DNA from: Bacillota bacterium
GTDB lineage: Bacteria; Bacillota; Limnochordia; Limnochordales; DUMU01
Direction: 5' to 3'
Length of the DNA: 64,000 nucleotides
Assembly (NCBI GenBank): GCA_012839805.1
Contig: DUMU01000020.1
Coordinates: 32,945 to 96,944, forward strand
Shown: positions 34,253-42,447 of the stretch, piece by piece
Layout of the letters: every line of letters begins with the position of its first letter
Position numbering within the stretch: position 1 is the stretch's first letter
Translations under genes and position numbers: made by a program
Notes under the pieces: model-generated
Databases searched by the model: none
What the model was told of the DNA's origin: nothing
What the model saw: only the letters and a program-made list of their open reading frames with translations

Positions 34253-34514
34253 TTCGGGGTTCACTCCTACCTTGGACGGGGTATGGCTTCTCTAGGCGTC
34301 AGTACGACGGCCAAAGAATCTTCTCCTGCTCAAGGCTCCTTGACGCCGCCGCGCGCCGTAGGGCCCTGCCAGGCCGGTCCTCTGCAGGGAAGCTGCCGGC
34401 GAGCGCCGGGAGGCAGGAGTTAGGACGCAAGGTGCGGAAGGTTAGGTGGGCCGGGCCGGTGATGACGCCCGGCCATGGCACACACGAGCTTTTCGCCGGA
34501 GGGACGCTGCCTGG

Positions 34515-36104
34515 ATGTTCTGGTTTTCCGATGACCTGGAGCGGGAGGAGCTGGAATCGCTGGCACGCGCAGCCGGTTATGCGGGTCTGGACATCCTCAC
34601 GCTTGCCCTCACCCCGGGTGAACTGCAAGTTAAGGTGCTTTCTCCGTTGACTCTTCCGCTCGGGGAAGGGAGCGAGCCTTACCATACCATCCTGCTGGTC
34701 TACGGTTTTCCGGGCCGGGCCGGATCGGAGGGCGGGTGGTCTGCTCCTGCCCTACCGGGTCTACCACCCTCAGCGGCCCACCTCTTCGACCTGCTGGCCG
34801 GCAACCTTTCCTCCCAAGGAAGCCTCTTCGTCGCCGGCCCACCTTCGCATCTGCCCCACTTCGGCCTGGAGCTCGAGAAGCGAGGATTTACTTTCAAGTA
34901 CTGGTATGCCGTGGAATGGCAGATGGAGACCTCCCCGGCGGTCGGGGGGCTTCCCACCGTTCACCTGGGAGTCCTGCATTATGTGCGCCGCCTTGCTCGC
35001 GTCACCATTGCCAAGGTGAGGATACCGCACCAGTATTGCCGCTTCTGTGGTGAACCGCTTGCCGACTGGGGCGGCAAGAAAGCAAGCCGCAATCCTGCCG
35101 GCCGGGTGATTTCCGATGTCTGGCTGCAGCTCGACGCCTGGCAGGATCGCCATGATTGGCGGCGGGAGGTCCTGCGGCGTCTCCTCTCCCTCGCCGCTCC
35201 TGCTTCGTCGTCCTGCCCGCCCCGGGCGCTGCTCGCCCGGCTGATCATGCCGGTTTCGGCCGCCGCGGCGCCTGCCTCTCGGAACGGCGGCTTGCCAGAG
35301 CGACCCGGCACGGGTGAGGTACCTCGGGATACGATCCTGCTCGGCGACATTCTGGAGGTGATCCGGCAGCTACCGGCAGAGAGCGTGGACCTGGCTTTTG
35401 CCGACCCGCCCTACAACCTGGACAAACGGTACAACCAGTACGAGGACGACCGGCACGACGAGGAGTACCTGGCCTGGTGCAATCAGTGGCTGCAAGAGTA
35501 CGTGCGCCTCCTCAAGCCGGGGGGTTCGCTTTTCGTGTTGAACCTCCCGAAGTGGGCAGTTCACCACGCGGTCTTTCTTGACGGTCTGCCCGAAATGCGA
35601 CGGCTGAACTGGATTGCCTGGGATGCTCTCTCGGAACCGCGGGGGCGGGTGATGCCGGCCCATTATGCGCTGCTCTTTTATAGCAAAGGGCCGCTGCCAC
35701 GGCATTTTCATCCCGGGCGGGCCCAGGTGCTGCCGCGTGGATACTGTTTTCGCGGCAAATGCGTCAAGGAACGGGCGGGGAAAGTGCCGGCAGCAGAATT
35801 GAACGACATCTGGTCCGATGTGCACCGGATCAAACACCGGCGGGACCGGGACGAGCATCCCTGCCAGCTGCCCCTGCGATTGATGGAAAGAATCATAAGT
35901 ATCGCGTCGGACGAAGGTGATCTGGTCTTTGACGGTTTCATGGGCACGGGGTCGACCGCCCTGGCCGCCCGGCGCCTCGGTCGCCACTACCTGGGGATCG
36001 AGATCGATCCGGCTTACATCGCGATCGCGCGGGCAAAGCTGGAGCAGGAAGCCCTTCAGCTGGGGTTGTTTCGAGGCGATACCTTATGCCAGGCTTGCCA
36101 GTAG
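34515..36104 (+). CDS. DNA methyltransferase (N6-A/N4-C type) with a decayed N-terminal methylase-like half
   Basis: A 529-residue protein. The C-terminal half (from about residue 275) is an intact beta-type methylase: ADPPYNLDKRYN (DPPY catalytic motif), LKPGGSLFVLNLP, SDVHRIKHRRDRDEHPCQLP and the SAM site DGFMGTGSTALAARRLGR. The N-terminal half repeats the late part of such an enzyme (YGFPGR, FKYWYAVEW, then a zinc-ribbon-like YCRFCGEPLADWGGKKASRNP and ISDVW) but has no DPPY and no SAM motif, so it looks like a non-catalytic duplicate, perhaps for target recognition. ATG at 34515 lies 11 nt after GGAGGG. No restriction gene is adjacent. The end overlaps the convergent glycosyltransferase by 49 nt. 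Confidence 0.88.
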   Translation: MFWFSDDLEREELESLARAAGYAGLDILTLALTPGELQVKVLSPLTLPLGEGSEPYHTILLVYGFPGRAGSEGGWSAPALPGLPPSAAHLFDLLAGNLSSQGSLFVAGPPSHLPHFGLELEKRGFTFKYWYAVEWQMETSPAVGGLPTVHLGVLHYVRRLARVTIAKVRIPHQYCRFCGEPLADWGGKKASRNPAGRVISDVWLQLDAWQDRHDWRREVLRRLLSLAAPASSSCPPRALLARLIMPVSAAAAPASRNGGLPERPGTGEVPRDTILLGDILEVIRQLPAESVDLAFADPPYNLDKRYNQYEDDRHDEEYLAWCNQWLQEYVRLLKPGGSLFVLNLPKWAVHHAVFLDGLPEMRRLNWIAWDALSEPRGRVMPAHYALLFYSKGPLPRHFHPGRAQVLPRGYCFRGKCVKERAGKVPAAELNDIWSDVHRIKHRRDRDEHPCQLPLRLMERIISIASDEGDLVFDGFMGTGSTALAARRLGRHYLGIEIDPAYIAIARAKLEQEALQLGLFRGDTLCQACQ

Positions 36105-37321
36105 AGCTTTTCGGTTTCGGTGGCCATCCGTTCCGCCGAAAAGAGAGAACGGGCTCTCCGGGCGCCTTCGGCCCCCAGGCGGCGGGCGAAGGTAGGGTCC
36201 TGAGCCAGCCGGAGCAGGGCCCGGGCCAGGGCGTCCACATCGCCCGGCGGCACGAGCAGCCCTGTCTCGCCGTCAACCACTACTTCGTCGAGCCCGGGGA
36301 TCCGGCTGGCCACCACGGGCAGGCCACGGGCCATCGCTTCTATGACTACAAGCGGCAAGGCTTCGGAGAGGGAGGGTAGCGCCAGGACGTCCAGACGATC
36401 CCACAGCGCGGCCATATCCGGGACCGAACCCAGGAATTCGACCCTCCAGGCCGGGTCCGGGCTCTCCGCTTGCAGTTCACGGGCCAGTGCCTCCAGTTTC
36501 GGACGCTCCTCCCCCTCTCCCGCTACCAGCAGGTGAACTCTCCGGACCGCTCCGTTACCGGTGGCAAGCTGCTTGGCCATCAACGCCACCGCTTTCAGGA
36601 GATACTCCGGGCCTTTCTGGCGAACCAGCCGTCCGGCGAAGCCGACGGTCCATGTCTCGGGACCGGGACGGGCGGTAGCCCGCTCCTGATTAGGGCCGGC
36701 ATACCTCTCGGGGAGACCGGTGGGCATCGTGGTACCGTTGTGAACGACGTGCCCCCGCCGGGTGGCCAAAGGTCCACCGGTCAACTCGTGCCAGTAACGT
36801 GCAAGCCGTGCCGCCTCCACGTGCGAAACACAGATGACCAGGTCCGCCCAGTGCCGGCAGACCCGGGCGGCAAACCAGTAATCCCAGGCCGGCAGGTGGC
36901 TGCAGAAGCCATGGACGGTGAAGACGAAGACAGGCCGCGAGCTGGCGCGGCTACTATCTGCCGCACGGCGGAAGACTCGCAAGAAAAAGAGCGACTCCGG
37001 GGAACCGTGGACGTGAATCACGGTGGGACCAGGCGTGTCCACGTCGTTTGCCAGCCAATGCTCCGTTTGCCGGCGCAGGGAACCGATCATACGACGAATC
37101 CCGGCCGCCTGTGGGTCGTAGTTCAGTACGTAAAGACCCGCCTCCTGCCACCACTCCGTAGCCGGCCCCGGAGGGCTAAGCACGGCCACCTGCCATCCCC
37201 GGCCGGCGAGTTCTCCACCGAGAGTGGCGATATGGCGCTCGGTGCCGGCCCGGTTGGCATACGAGACCACCATGAGGACCCGTCCCGGGGGCTGGGGCAG
37301 CCCCGCTGAGCTTGAGCTCAA
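36056..37321 (-). CDS. GT4-type glycosyltransferase
   Basis: A 421-residue GT-B glycosyltransferase of the GT1/GT4 group. The N-terminal domain starts VLMVVSYANRAGTERHIATLG and has HVHGSPES and the FTVHGFC loop. The C-terminal domain has VGFAGRLVRQKGPEYLLKA, HLLVAGEGEERP, and the donor-binding EX7E segment SLSEALPLVVIEAMARGLPVVAS. It adds a sugar from a nucleotide donor to a lipid or polysaccharide; which one is not predictable. TTG at 37321 is my start choice, since the longer track ORF adds only 36 low-complexity residues running into the next gene. The 3' end overlaps the methyltransferase gene. Confidence 0.9.
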   Translation of the reverse strand: MSSSSAGLPQPPGRVLMVVSYANRAGTERHIATLGGELAGRGWQVAVLSPPGPATEWWQEAGLYVLNYDPQAAGIRRMIGSLRRQTEHWLANDVDTPGPTVIHVHGSPESLFFLRVFRRAADSSRASSRPVFVFTVHGFCSHLPAWDYWFAARVCRHWADLVICVSHVEAARLARYWHELTGGPLATRRGHVVHNGTTMPTGLPERYAGPNQERATARPGPETWTVGFAGRLVRQKGPEYLLKAVALMAKQLATGNGAVRRVHLLVAGEGEERPKLEALARELQAESPDPAWRVEFLGSVPDMAALWDRLDVLALPSLSEALPLVVIEAMARGLPVVASRIPGLDEVVVDGETGLLVPPGDVDALARALLRLAQDPTFARRLGAEGARRARSLFSAERMATETEKLYWQAWHKVSPRNNPS

Positions 37322-37361
37322 TCCCCATCGCCTACCTGCCTGGCCCGGCTCGGCTTTGGGC

Positions 37362-38000
37362 CTACTCCTGCACCGATATGCGCAGGTAGGAGAAGCCGGC
37401 CTTAGTGTTGTTGGTCCGGAAAGCCACAAAGCTCCCCGACGGGATCGGATTGGGATCCACCCATTCCTTTACGAGCTCGTCGTTGAGGTAAACCTGCATC
37501 TTGCCGGTGGTGGTGTCGAAGATCACCTTGAACCGGTAGGTCTCACCTACCACCGCTGCATACTCGCGCATATCCCACTGGGCGACCAGCTTGTTGTTCT
37601 CGGACTTATAGAGCTTCAAAACCGTGCTGGCCTGGAAGAGGAAGTAGGAGTTACCGTGGTTACCGTCCTCGCCGGAATCGGCCAGGAAATGGACTCCCGC
37701 CAGGGGCGCCCACGACGACACAGCGTCATACATCGAGACTTCCCATTCGTAGATCAAGACCTTCCCTTTTTGCTCAATGGGGAAGTAAATGTTGGTTAGA
37801 GTGGAGTAGGTGTCATAGTTCACCAGTTGGCCATTCTCAATACCCCAGTCGCCCTCGACCGGCACCCAGCCTGCCGGCATCGTGTCGAATTCTTCAGAGT
37901 AGAGCACGGTCGGTTCGGCGGCCCTGGCCATCGAGGCAGCCGGGAGAGCGGCAACCAACGCGACGGCCAAGAAGGCAAGTCCCTTCCCTATAACCTTCAT
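37362..38000 (-). CDS. Secreted concanavalin/LamG-like jelly-roll protein
   Basis: A 212-residue protein with a clear signal peptide (basic start, FLAVALVAALPAA, cleavage after MARA). The mature 185 residues show a beta-sandwich pattern typical of concanavalin A-like domains: SEEFDTMPAGWVPVEGDWGIENGQL, a long run of alternating hydrophobic strands, YRFKVIFDTTTGKMQVYLND and a final strand SYLRISV. This resembles the carbohydrate-binding type of fold used by secreted glycan-binding proteins. GGAGG precedes the ATG by about 8 nt. Codon use is less GC-rich than the neighbours. The ligand is unknown. Confidence 0.8.
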   Translation of the reverse strand: MKVIGKGLAFLAVALVAALPAASMARAAEPTVLYSEEFDTMPAGWVPVEGDWGIENGQLVNYDTYSTLTNIYFPIEQKGKVLIYEWEVSMYDAVSSWAPLAGVHFLADSGEDGNHGNSYFLFQASTVLKLYKSENNKLVAQWDMREYAAVVGETYRFKVIFDTTTGKMQVYLNDELVKEWVDPNPIPSGSFVAFRTNNTKAGFSYLRISVQE

Positions 38001-38323
38001 CCTGAATGCCTCCTTACCGAACTGCAGTTTGCCTTAGCGTGGTTCTTCTCGCATGCTTCCCGTACTAACACGATCACAGACACGAACAAAACAGTAGGCC
38101 GGCCATCTGTACGGCCACGGAAAGCGCCGGGCGTGTGGACACTTCGGTCAGCGGCTGCCCCAGCCAATATCATCCTTCGTTGTTGGTAATGGGATTCCTC
38201 CTGCTCACCCGGTGGCAGGAGACCGTCCTCTCGCGCCGAAGAGTGGCGGGCAGCCGGCAGGGTGCCGCTTTACGGGTGCGCCGATGGCGTAAGCCTGCCG
38301 GCGAGAGGAGAGCGAAGTCAACC
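38001..38323. other. Intergenic region between divergent genes
   Basis: About 320 nt. The AT-richer half (38030-38100) should hold the promoter of the secreted protein; on the minus strand TTGTTC is followed by TAGTAC after 16 nt, a weak match. The plus-strand track ORF starting at 38135 has no ribosome site and is judged non-coding upstream of 38324. Confidence 0.35.
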
Positions 38324-40075
38324 ATGTCGATAACGGTGAAGTACGACGTCCGGGTGCCCATGCGGGACGGCGTCGAGCTTTCCACGGATCTCTATCTGCC
38401 GCAAGATGCGGGCCGGCCGGCGGCTCCCGGTTCACCGGTCCAGCGCTATCCGGCGATCTTGTTGCGAACCCCATACCTCAAGACGAGCCGGGAGGCTTTT
38501 GAACTGGGTGCGTACTTCGCCTCCCACGGTTACGTGGTGGTCTGGATGGATGTGCGGGGGCGGGGTGACTCCGACGGCCGCTTCGTTCCTTACCGCCACG
38601 ATGGCCAGGACGGCTACGATGCCATCGAGTGGTGCGCCCGCCAGCCCTGGTGCGACGGTAACGTTGGCACAATGGGCGGGTCGTACCTGGCCCGCATCCA
38701 ATGGTTGACCGCGGTCCTCCGGCCACCGCATTTGCGGGCCATGATCACCCTGGTCAGCCCCTCCGATCCGTTCGTGGAAGTTCCCACGGGGACGGAAGGC
38801 CCCATGCACATCTGCTGGAGGCATCTCGTGAGCGGCCGGGTGGTTCAAAACCTCGAGGTCGTCGACTGGATGAAGGTCTACGAGCATCTACCCCTCCTTA
38901 CCATGGACGAAGCTCTGGGCCGTTCACTCCCCGATTGGCGGGAGGCACTCTCCCATCCCACCCTCGATGAGTACTGGAAGCCCATCTGCTACCAGGATAA
39001 GTTCCACGAGGTGGACGTCCCGGTTTTACACATCTCCGGCTGGTACGACGATGAGCAGATCGGTACACTGCGGAACTTCATCGGCATGACACGAAACGGG
39101 CGGACGGCGGCCGCCAGGGCCGCGCAGAAGCTGCTGATGGGCCCCTGGACGCACCAGGTGAACAAGGAGCGCAAGATAGGTGAGATCGATTTCGGGCCTC
39201 AGGCCATAATCGACCTGCGCCAGTATGAACTGCGGTGGTTCGACTACTGGCTCAAGGGGATCGACACCGGGATCATGCGGGAACCGCCGGTGCGCATCTT
39301 CGTGATGGGGGTGAACCGCTGGCGAGACGAAAACGAGTGGCCCCTGGCCCGCACGCAGTGGACCCGCTACTACCTGCACAGCCGTGGCCGGGCCAACAGC
39401 CGCTTCGGGGACGGGTGGCTGTCGACCGACCCGCCGGCAGGCGCCGCTCGCCGGCATGGGCCACCGCCCCTTGAGCCCGAACCCGTGGCGGCACCCGAGC
39501 CTCCTGACTGCTACCTCTATGACCCGTCCCGCCCCGTCCCCTTCATCACCGATCCCACTTCGAGCCAGATCGGGGGACCGGACGACTATTCCGCCGTGGA
39601 GCGGCGAGACGATGTCCTGGTCTACACCTCTGCGCCCCTGGAGGAGGACCTTGAGGTGACCGGTCCGATCCAGGTCGAGCTGTACGCATCGTCGTCCGCG
39701 GTCGACACCGATTTTACCGCCAAGTTGCTCGACGTCTGGCCCAACGGGTTTGCCCAGCGCCTGGTGGACGGTATCGTCCGCGCCCGCTACCGCGAAGGTT
39801 TCGAGCGGGAGGTCTTTCTCGAGCCCGGGCGAATCTACCGCTTCAACATCGATCTCTGGAATACTTCGCATGTCTTCCGCCGGGGCCACGCCATCCGGCT
39901 CGAGATCTCATCGAGCGCCTTTCCGAAGTACGACCGGAATCTGAATACCGGCGGGCCCATTGCCACGGAAACCCGGATGGTCGTGGCCGAGCAGCGGATC
40001 TACCACGACCCGGAACACCCCTCCTGTGTGATACTTCCGGTGATCCCCCCGGGCCGGGAGGGACAGGGTGGCTAG
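38324..40075 (+). CDS. CocE/NonD-family alpha/beta hydrolase (X-Pro dipeptidyl-peptidase type)
   Basis: A 583-residue hydrolase. Residues 1-310 form the alpha/beta hydrolase domain with the nucleophile Ser in MGGSYLARIQW, the oxyanion region MDVRGRGDSDGR, the acid in ISGWYDDEQ and the catalytic His in GPWTHQ. Residues 340-580 are the jelly-roll domain of the X-Pro peptidase C-terminal type (EEDLEVTGPIQVELYASS, GHAIRLEISSSAFPKYDRN). Family members are esterases, peptidases or acyl transferases. A Pro/Ala-rich insertion (39420-39510) lies between the two. ATG at 38324 has GAGAGGAG about 13 nt upstream. The stop overlaps the GTG of the following methyltransferase by 8 nt. Confidence 0.9.
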   Translation: MSITVKYDVRVPMRDGVELSTDLYLPQDAGRPAAPGSPVQRYPAILLRTPYLKTSREAFELGAYFASHGYVVVWMDVRGRGDSDGRFVPYRHDGQDGYDAIEWCARQPWCDGNVGTMGGSYLARIQWLTAVLRPPHLRAMITLVSPSDPFVEVPTGTEGPMHICWRHLVSGRVVQNLEVVDWMKVYEHLPLLTMDEALGRSLPDWREALSHPTLDEYWKPICYQDKFHEVDVPVLHISGWYDDEQIGTLRNFIGMTRNGRTAAARAAQKLLMGPWTHQVNKERKIGEIDFGPQAIIDLRQYELRWFDYWLKGIDTGIMREPPVRIFVMGVNRWRDENEWPLARTQWTRYYLHSRGRANSRFGDGWLSTDPPAGAARRHGPPPLEPEPVAAPEPPDCYLYDPSRPVPFITDPTSSQIGGPDDYSAVERRDDVLVYTSAPLEEDLEVTGPIQVELYASSSAVDTDFTAKLLDVWPNGFAQRLVDGIVRARYREGFEREVFLEPGRIYRFNIDLWNTSHVFRRGHAIRLEISSSAFPKYDRNLNTGGPIATETRMVVAEQRIYHDPEHPSCVILPVIPPGREGQGG

Positions 40076-40973
40076 ACCCTACCGGTCCCGGCCGGCCGGT
40101 GGCCCGATGGTGGCGCGGGCGGGAGGAGCACCGGGGGGAACGGCGAATACCGGTGGCATGACGCAAACCAAGGGGCAAGGCCGAACCCGGCGGCGGGCCA
40201 ACGAACTGGACGGCCGTACCTGGACCCGGTACTCGATCAGCGTATGGAGTGACATCCGCAAAAACGAAGCGGAGATCAAGCTGGGTCACCCGGCTATCTT
40301 CCCGGTTCAGCTGGTCGGTCGTCTTATCCAATGCTTCGCTCCGCCGGGGGAAGTGGTCGTCCTCGACCCGTTCGCGGGCAGCGGTTCAACCCTGGTGGGC
40401 GCAGTGGGGCTCGGTAAGGAAGCAATAGGCCTCGAGCTAATTCCCGAGTATGTGGAACTCGCCCGCCGTCGTCTCGTGAGCGAAGCCGGAGCGCTTACCG
40501 GACGCGCCCGGATCTACCAGGCCGATGCCAGGGAACTGTTGCGGTTCGTAGAGCCGAACAGTGTGGATCTGGTGATCACGTCGCCGCCTTATTGGAATGT
40601 CCTCTCCCGCAAGCGAACCTCCGATGGCAAAGCAATCCGGGATTACGTAGAGAATCCGGCAGACTTGAGCCGGATTCCCGGCTACGAAGAGTTCATCCAG
40701 ACCCTGGCGTTGGTTTTCCGCGACGTTTACACCGTGCTCCGGCCCGGTCGCTACTGCCTGGTGGTAGTAATGGACCTGCGGCAGAGGAGCCGCTTCTTTC
40801 CTTTTCACGCCGACCTGGCTTCGGCGCTGCAGGGGATCGGGTATGTTTTCGACGACCTCATCATCTGGGACCGGCGTCAGGAGTACAACCACCTGCGGCC
40901 TCTCGGATACCCCTCTGTCTTCCGGATCAACAAGGTTCACGAGTATATCCTGATCTTCCGTAAACCCGGCTAG
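40068..40973 (+). CDS. DNA methyltransferase (N4-C/N6-A type, SPPY motif)
   Basis: A protein of up to 301 residues. The SAM motif VLDPFAGSGSTLVGAVGLGK precedes the catalytic motif ITSPPYW, an order opposite to that of the other methylase in this window. SPPY is commonest in N4-cytosine methylases. The N-terminal block YSISVWSDIRKNEAEIKLGHPAIFP is typical of orphan methylases of this branch. GTG at 40068 overlaps the hydrolase gene; ATG at 40158 would remove a 30-residue low-complexity start and is a real alternative. No endonuclease gene is adjacent, so this is an orphan methylase, possibly regulatory or a remnant. A strong hairpin terminator follows. Confidence 0.88.
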   Translation: MARPYRSRPAGGPMVARAGGAPGGTANTGGMTQTKGQGRTRRRANELDGRTWTRYSISVWSDIRKNEAEIKLGHPAIFPVQLVGRLIQCFAPPGEVVVLDPFAGSGSTLVGAVGLGKEAIGLELIPEYVELARRRLVSEAGALTGRARIYQADARELLRFVEPNSVDLVITSPPYWNVLSRKRTSDGKAIRDYVENPADLSRIPGYEEFIQTLALVFRDVYTVLRPGRYCLVVVMDLRQRSRFFPFHADLASALQGIGYVFDDLIIWDRRQEYNHLRPLGYPSVFRINKVHEYILIFRKPG

Positions 40974-41067
40974 GATGCTGTCGCGCTATCGCGTTGGCTG
41001 CCCGGGCCACCCCGGCCCCGGCAACGACTGGGGGGATCACCGGTGATACGTCGCTCGTACTGGAATG

Positions 41068-41106
41068 GAAAGGCGATGGTAGCCAAGAAAGCTACCATCG
41101 CCTTTC
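41068..41106. terminator. Perfect 16-bp hairpin, bidirectional terminator
   Basis: GAAAGGCGATGGTAGC (41068-41083), a 7-nt loop, and its exact complement (41091-41106). It lies between the convergent methyltransferase and beta-barrel genes. The A-rich and T-rich ends of the stem serve both directions. Confidence 0.8.
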
Positions 41107-41198
41107 AATCTTGATTGCTGCAACTCGGGGACTGCGGCTCAAGTCAAGGACCGTCAAGGGCCACCGCCCCGGGCCAGGGGCCGGCGCGCGGAAGCGGC

Positions 41199-41897
41199 TC
41201 AGAAGCTGATGCTGGCGCCGGCGAAGAATCCGGTCGTCGAGCGATCCCACTTCTCGGTGTTATCCTTTTTCGCGGCCTGTGAGAGACCCCGGTAGCCGAC
41301 CTCGAGGGCCACGTTGCGGTACACGTTGATGGAGAGCGACGCTGCTACGCTGGTTAGAGTGGAGGTGTACGTCGAGTTATCAAATCCGTCGGTAATCCCG
41401 ACCTTCGGCCCGTAGAGCAATATCACTTTGCCCTGTAGCCCCGAAGCGAGATCGATCTTTATCACGCCGCCCACCAGCACGCCGGAGTACGATACGGCGT
41501 ACTTCGTAGTACTGGGCGACCAGTCATAGTTGTTGGAGGCGGCAACGAAGCCAACCGCAGGAGCAACCGACAGGCCGCTTTGCTCAAGGAGCTGGTACGA
41601 ACCGTAGACGAGCGTCTGCGAGCCCTGCACCTTGAACTTATCGCTGCCCTGTTTGCCCTCCACCTCCCTAGCCAGGGCGAACTCACCGTTGATGGCAACC
41701 TTCGGCATAAGGACGAAAGAGCCCGATCCTACGATGGCCGGGCTGCTTACCTCCTGCGCCGGCAAGTTACCCGGGAAAGTCACTTTGGTATCGTTGACCC
41801 AATAGCCGAGCGAGAGCTGGCCCTGCTCGGCGCTGGCCGCAGCGGCGACTCCCAACACGACGAGGGCAGCGACCAAGACGGGAACCACTTTACGCAC
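41199..41897 (-). CDS. Putative outer-membrane beta-barrel protein 1
   Basis: A 232-residue exported protein. The signal peptide is clear (MRKVVPVLVAALVVLGVAAAASA). The mature part has no hydrophobic helix but many short amphipathic strands of alternating hydrophobic residues joined by Gly/Asn/Ser/Thr turns (for example GVLVGGVIKIDLA, GKVILLYGPKVG, VALEVGYRGLS), and the last residues are FFAGASISF with a C-terminal Phe, the recognition signal of outer-membrane barrels. Eight to ten strands are likely. GTG at 41897 follows GGAGGTGG. A second protein of the same style lies at 47842-48369. If this is a sporeforming Firmicute, the two argue for a diderm envelope. Function unknown. Confidence 0.68.
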   Translation of the reverse strand: MRKVVPVLVAALVVLGVAAAASAEQGQLSLGYWVNDTKVTFPGNLPAQEVSSPAIVGSGSFVLMPKVAINGEFALAREVEGKQGSDKFKVQGSQTLVYGSYQLLEQSGLSVAPAVGFVAASNNYDWSPSTTKYAVSYSGVLVGGVIKIDLASGLQGKVILLYGPKVGITDGFDNSTYTSTLTSVAASLSINVYRNVALEVGYRGLSQAAKKDNTEKWDRSTTGFFAGASISF

Positions 41898-42030
41898 GGG
41901 ATACCACCTCCGAGATCAAATGAAGATTGGGCTCGGCCTGTCTTGGCGGCGGAAGCGAACCCATTGTCCATTCGCCTCCGGCGCGTGCATTCCTGCCTGA
42001 CAAGACGATATTTGTCTGTGGGTTCTCGCC

Positions 42031-42267
42031 TCAACGAAGCAAAAAGGCAACGCCAAGGCCGATGCCGATCCCGCCCACGACAAAGAGCGTGAGCTCCACC
42101 AGGCGACGGTAGCGCTGCTGAAGCCGGAAAGGTACGATGGATTCCCGGGAACGTAGCTTGCGGATCCGCAGGGCCAGGCTCAGGGTCGAAAGTACCAGGG
42201 CGACTACCAAGATCCCAAGCAAGCCCACCAACAGCCATAGCAGAGAAACCTCATCATGCGGCCCCAA
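42031..42267 (-). CDS. Small two-helix membrane protein
   Basis: A 78-residue protein with two membrane segments (WLLVGLLGILVVALVLSTLSLAL and LFVVGGIGIGLGVAFLL) separated by a basic loop RIRKLRSRES. TTG at 42267 follows GAGGAG by nine bases. I do not recognise a family. It sits between the beta-barrel gene and ytpB, all on the minus strand but with gaps of over 130 nt, so it may be separately transcribed; TATAAT occurs about 50 nt upstream. Confidence 0.6.
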   Translation of the reverse strand: MGPHDEVSLLWLLVGLLGILVVALVLSTLSLALRIRKLRSRESIVPFRLQQRYRRLVELTLFVVGGIGIGLGVAFLLR

Positions 42268-42319
42268 CCTTGATCGCTCCTCTAAGTCCTCAGACGCAGC
42301 CGCCGATCAGCTGGTTCGG

Positions 42320-42325
42320 ATTATA
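42320..42325 (-). promoter_or_regulatory. Possible -10 element for the small membrane protein
   Basis: TATAAT on the minus strand, about 53 nt before the TTG start. No good -35 hexamer is present. Confidence 0.3.
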
Positions 42326-42447
42326 ACCCAGCTCGCGGCCGGGTGGCCGGCCTGTTTCCGTCCGGTGACGGTATCGGCGGTCACTTTCCGGCTCCTTAGC
42401 CTGAGGGGGTGGGCCCGAGTTCACCTGCTGGTTCGTCGCCCCTAACT

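Noticed and set aside
34515-41000. Restriction-modification or other defence island
   Set aside because: Two methylases occur 4 kb apart, but no endonuclease, specificity subunit, helicase or other defence gene lies with them.
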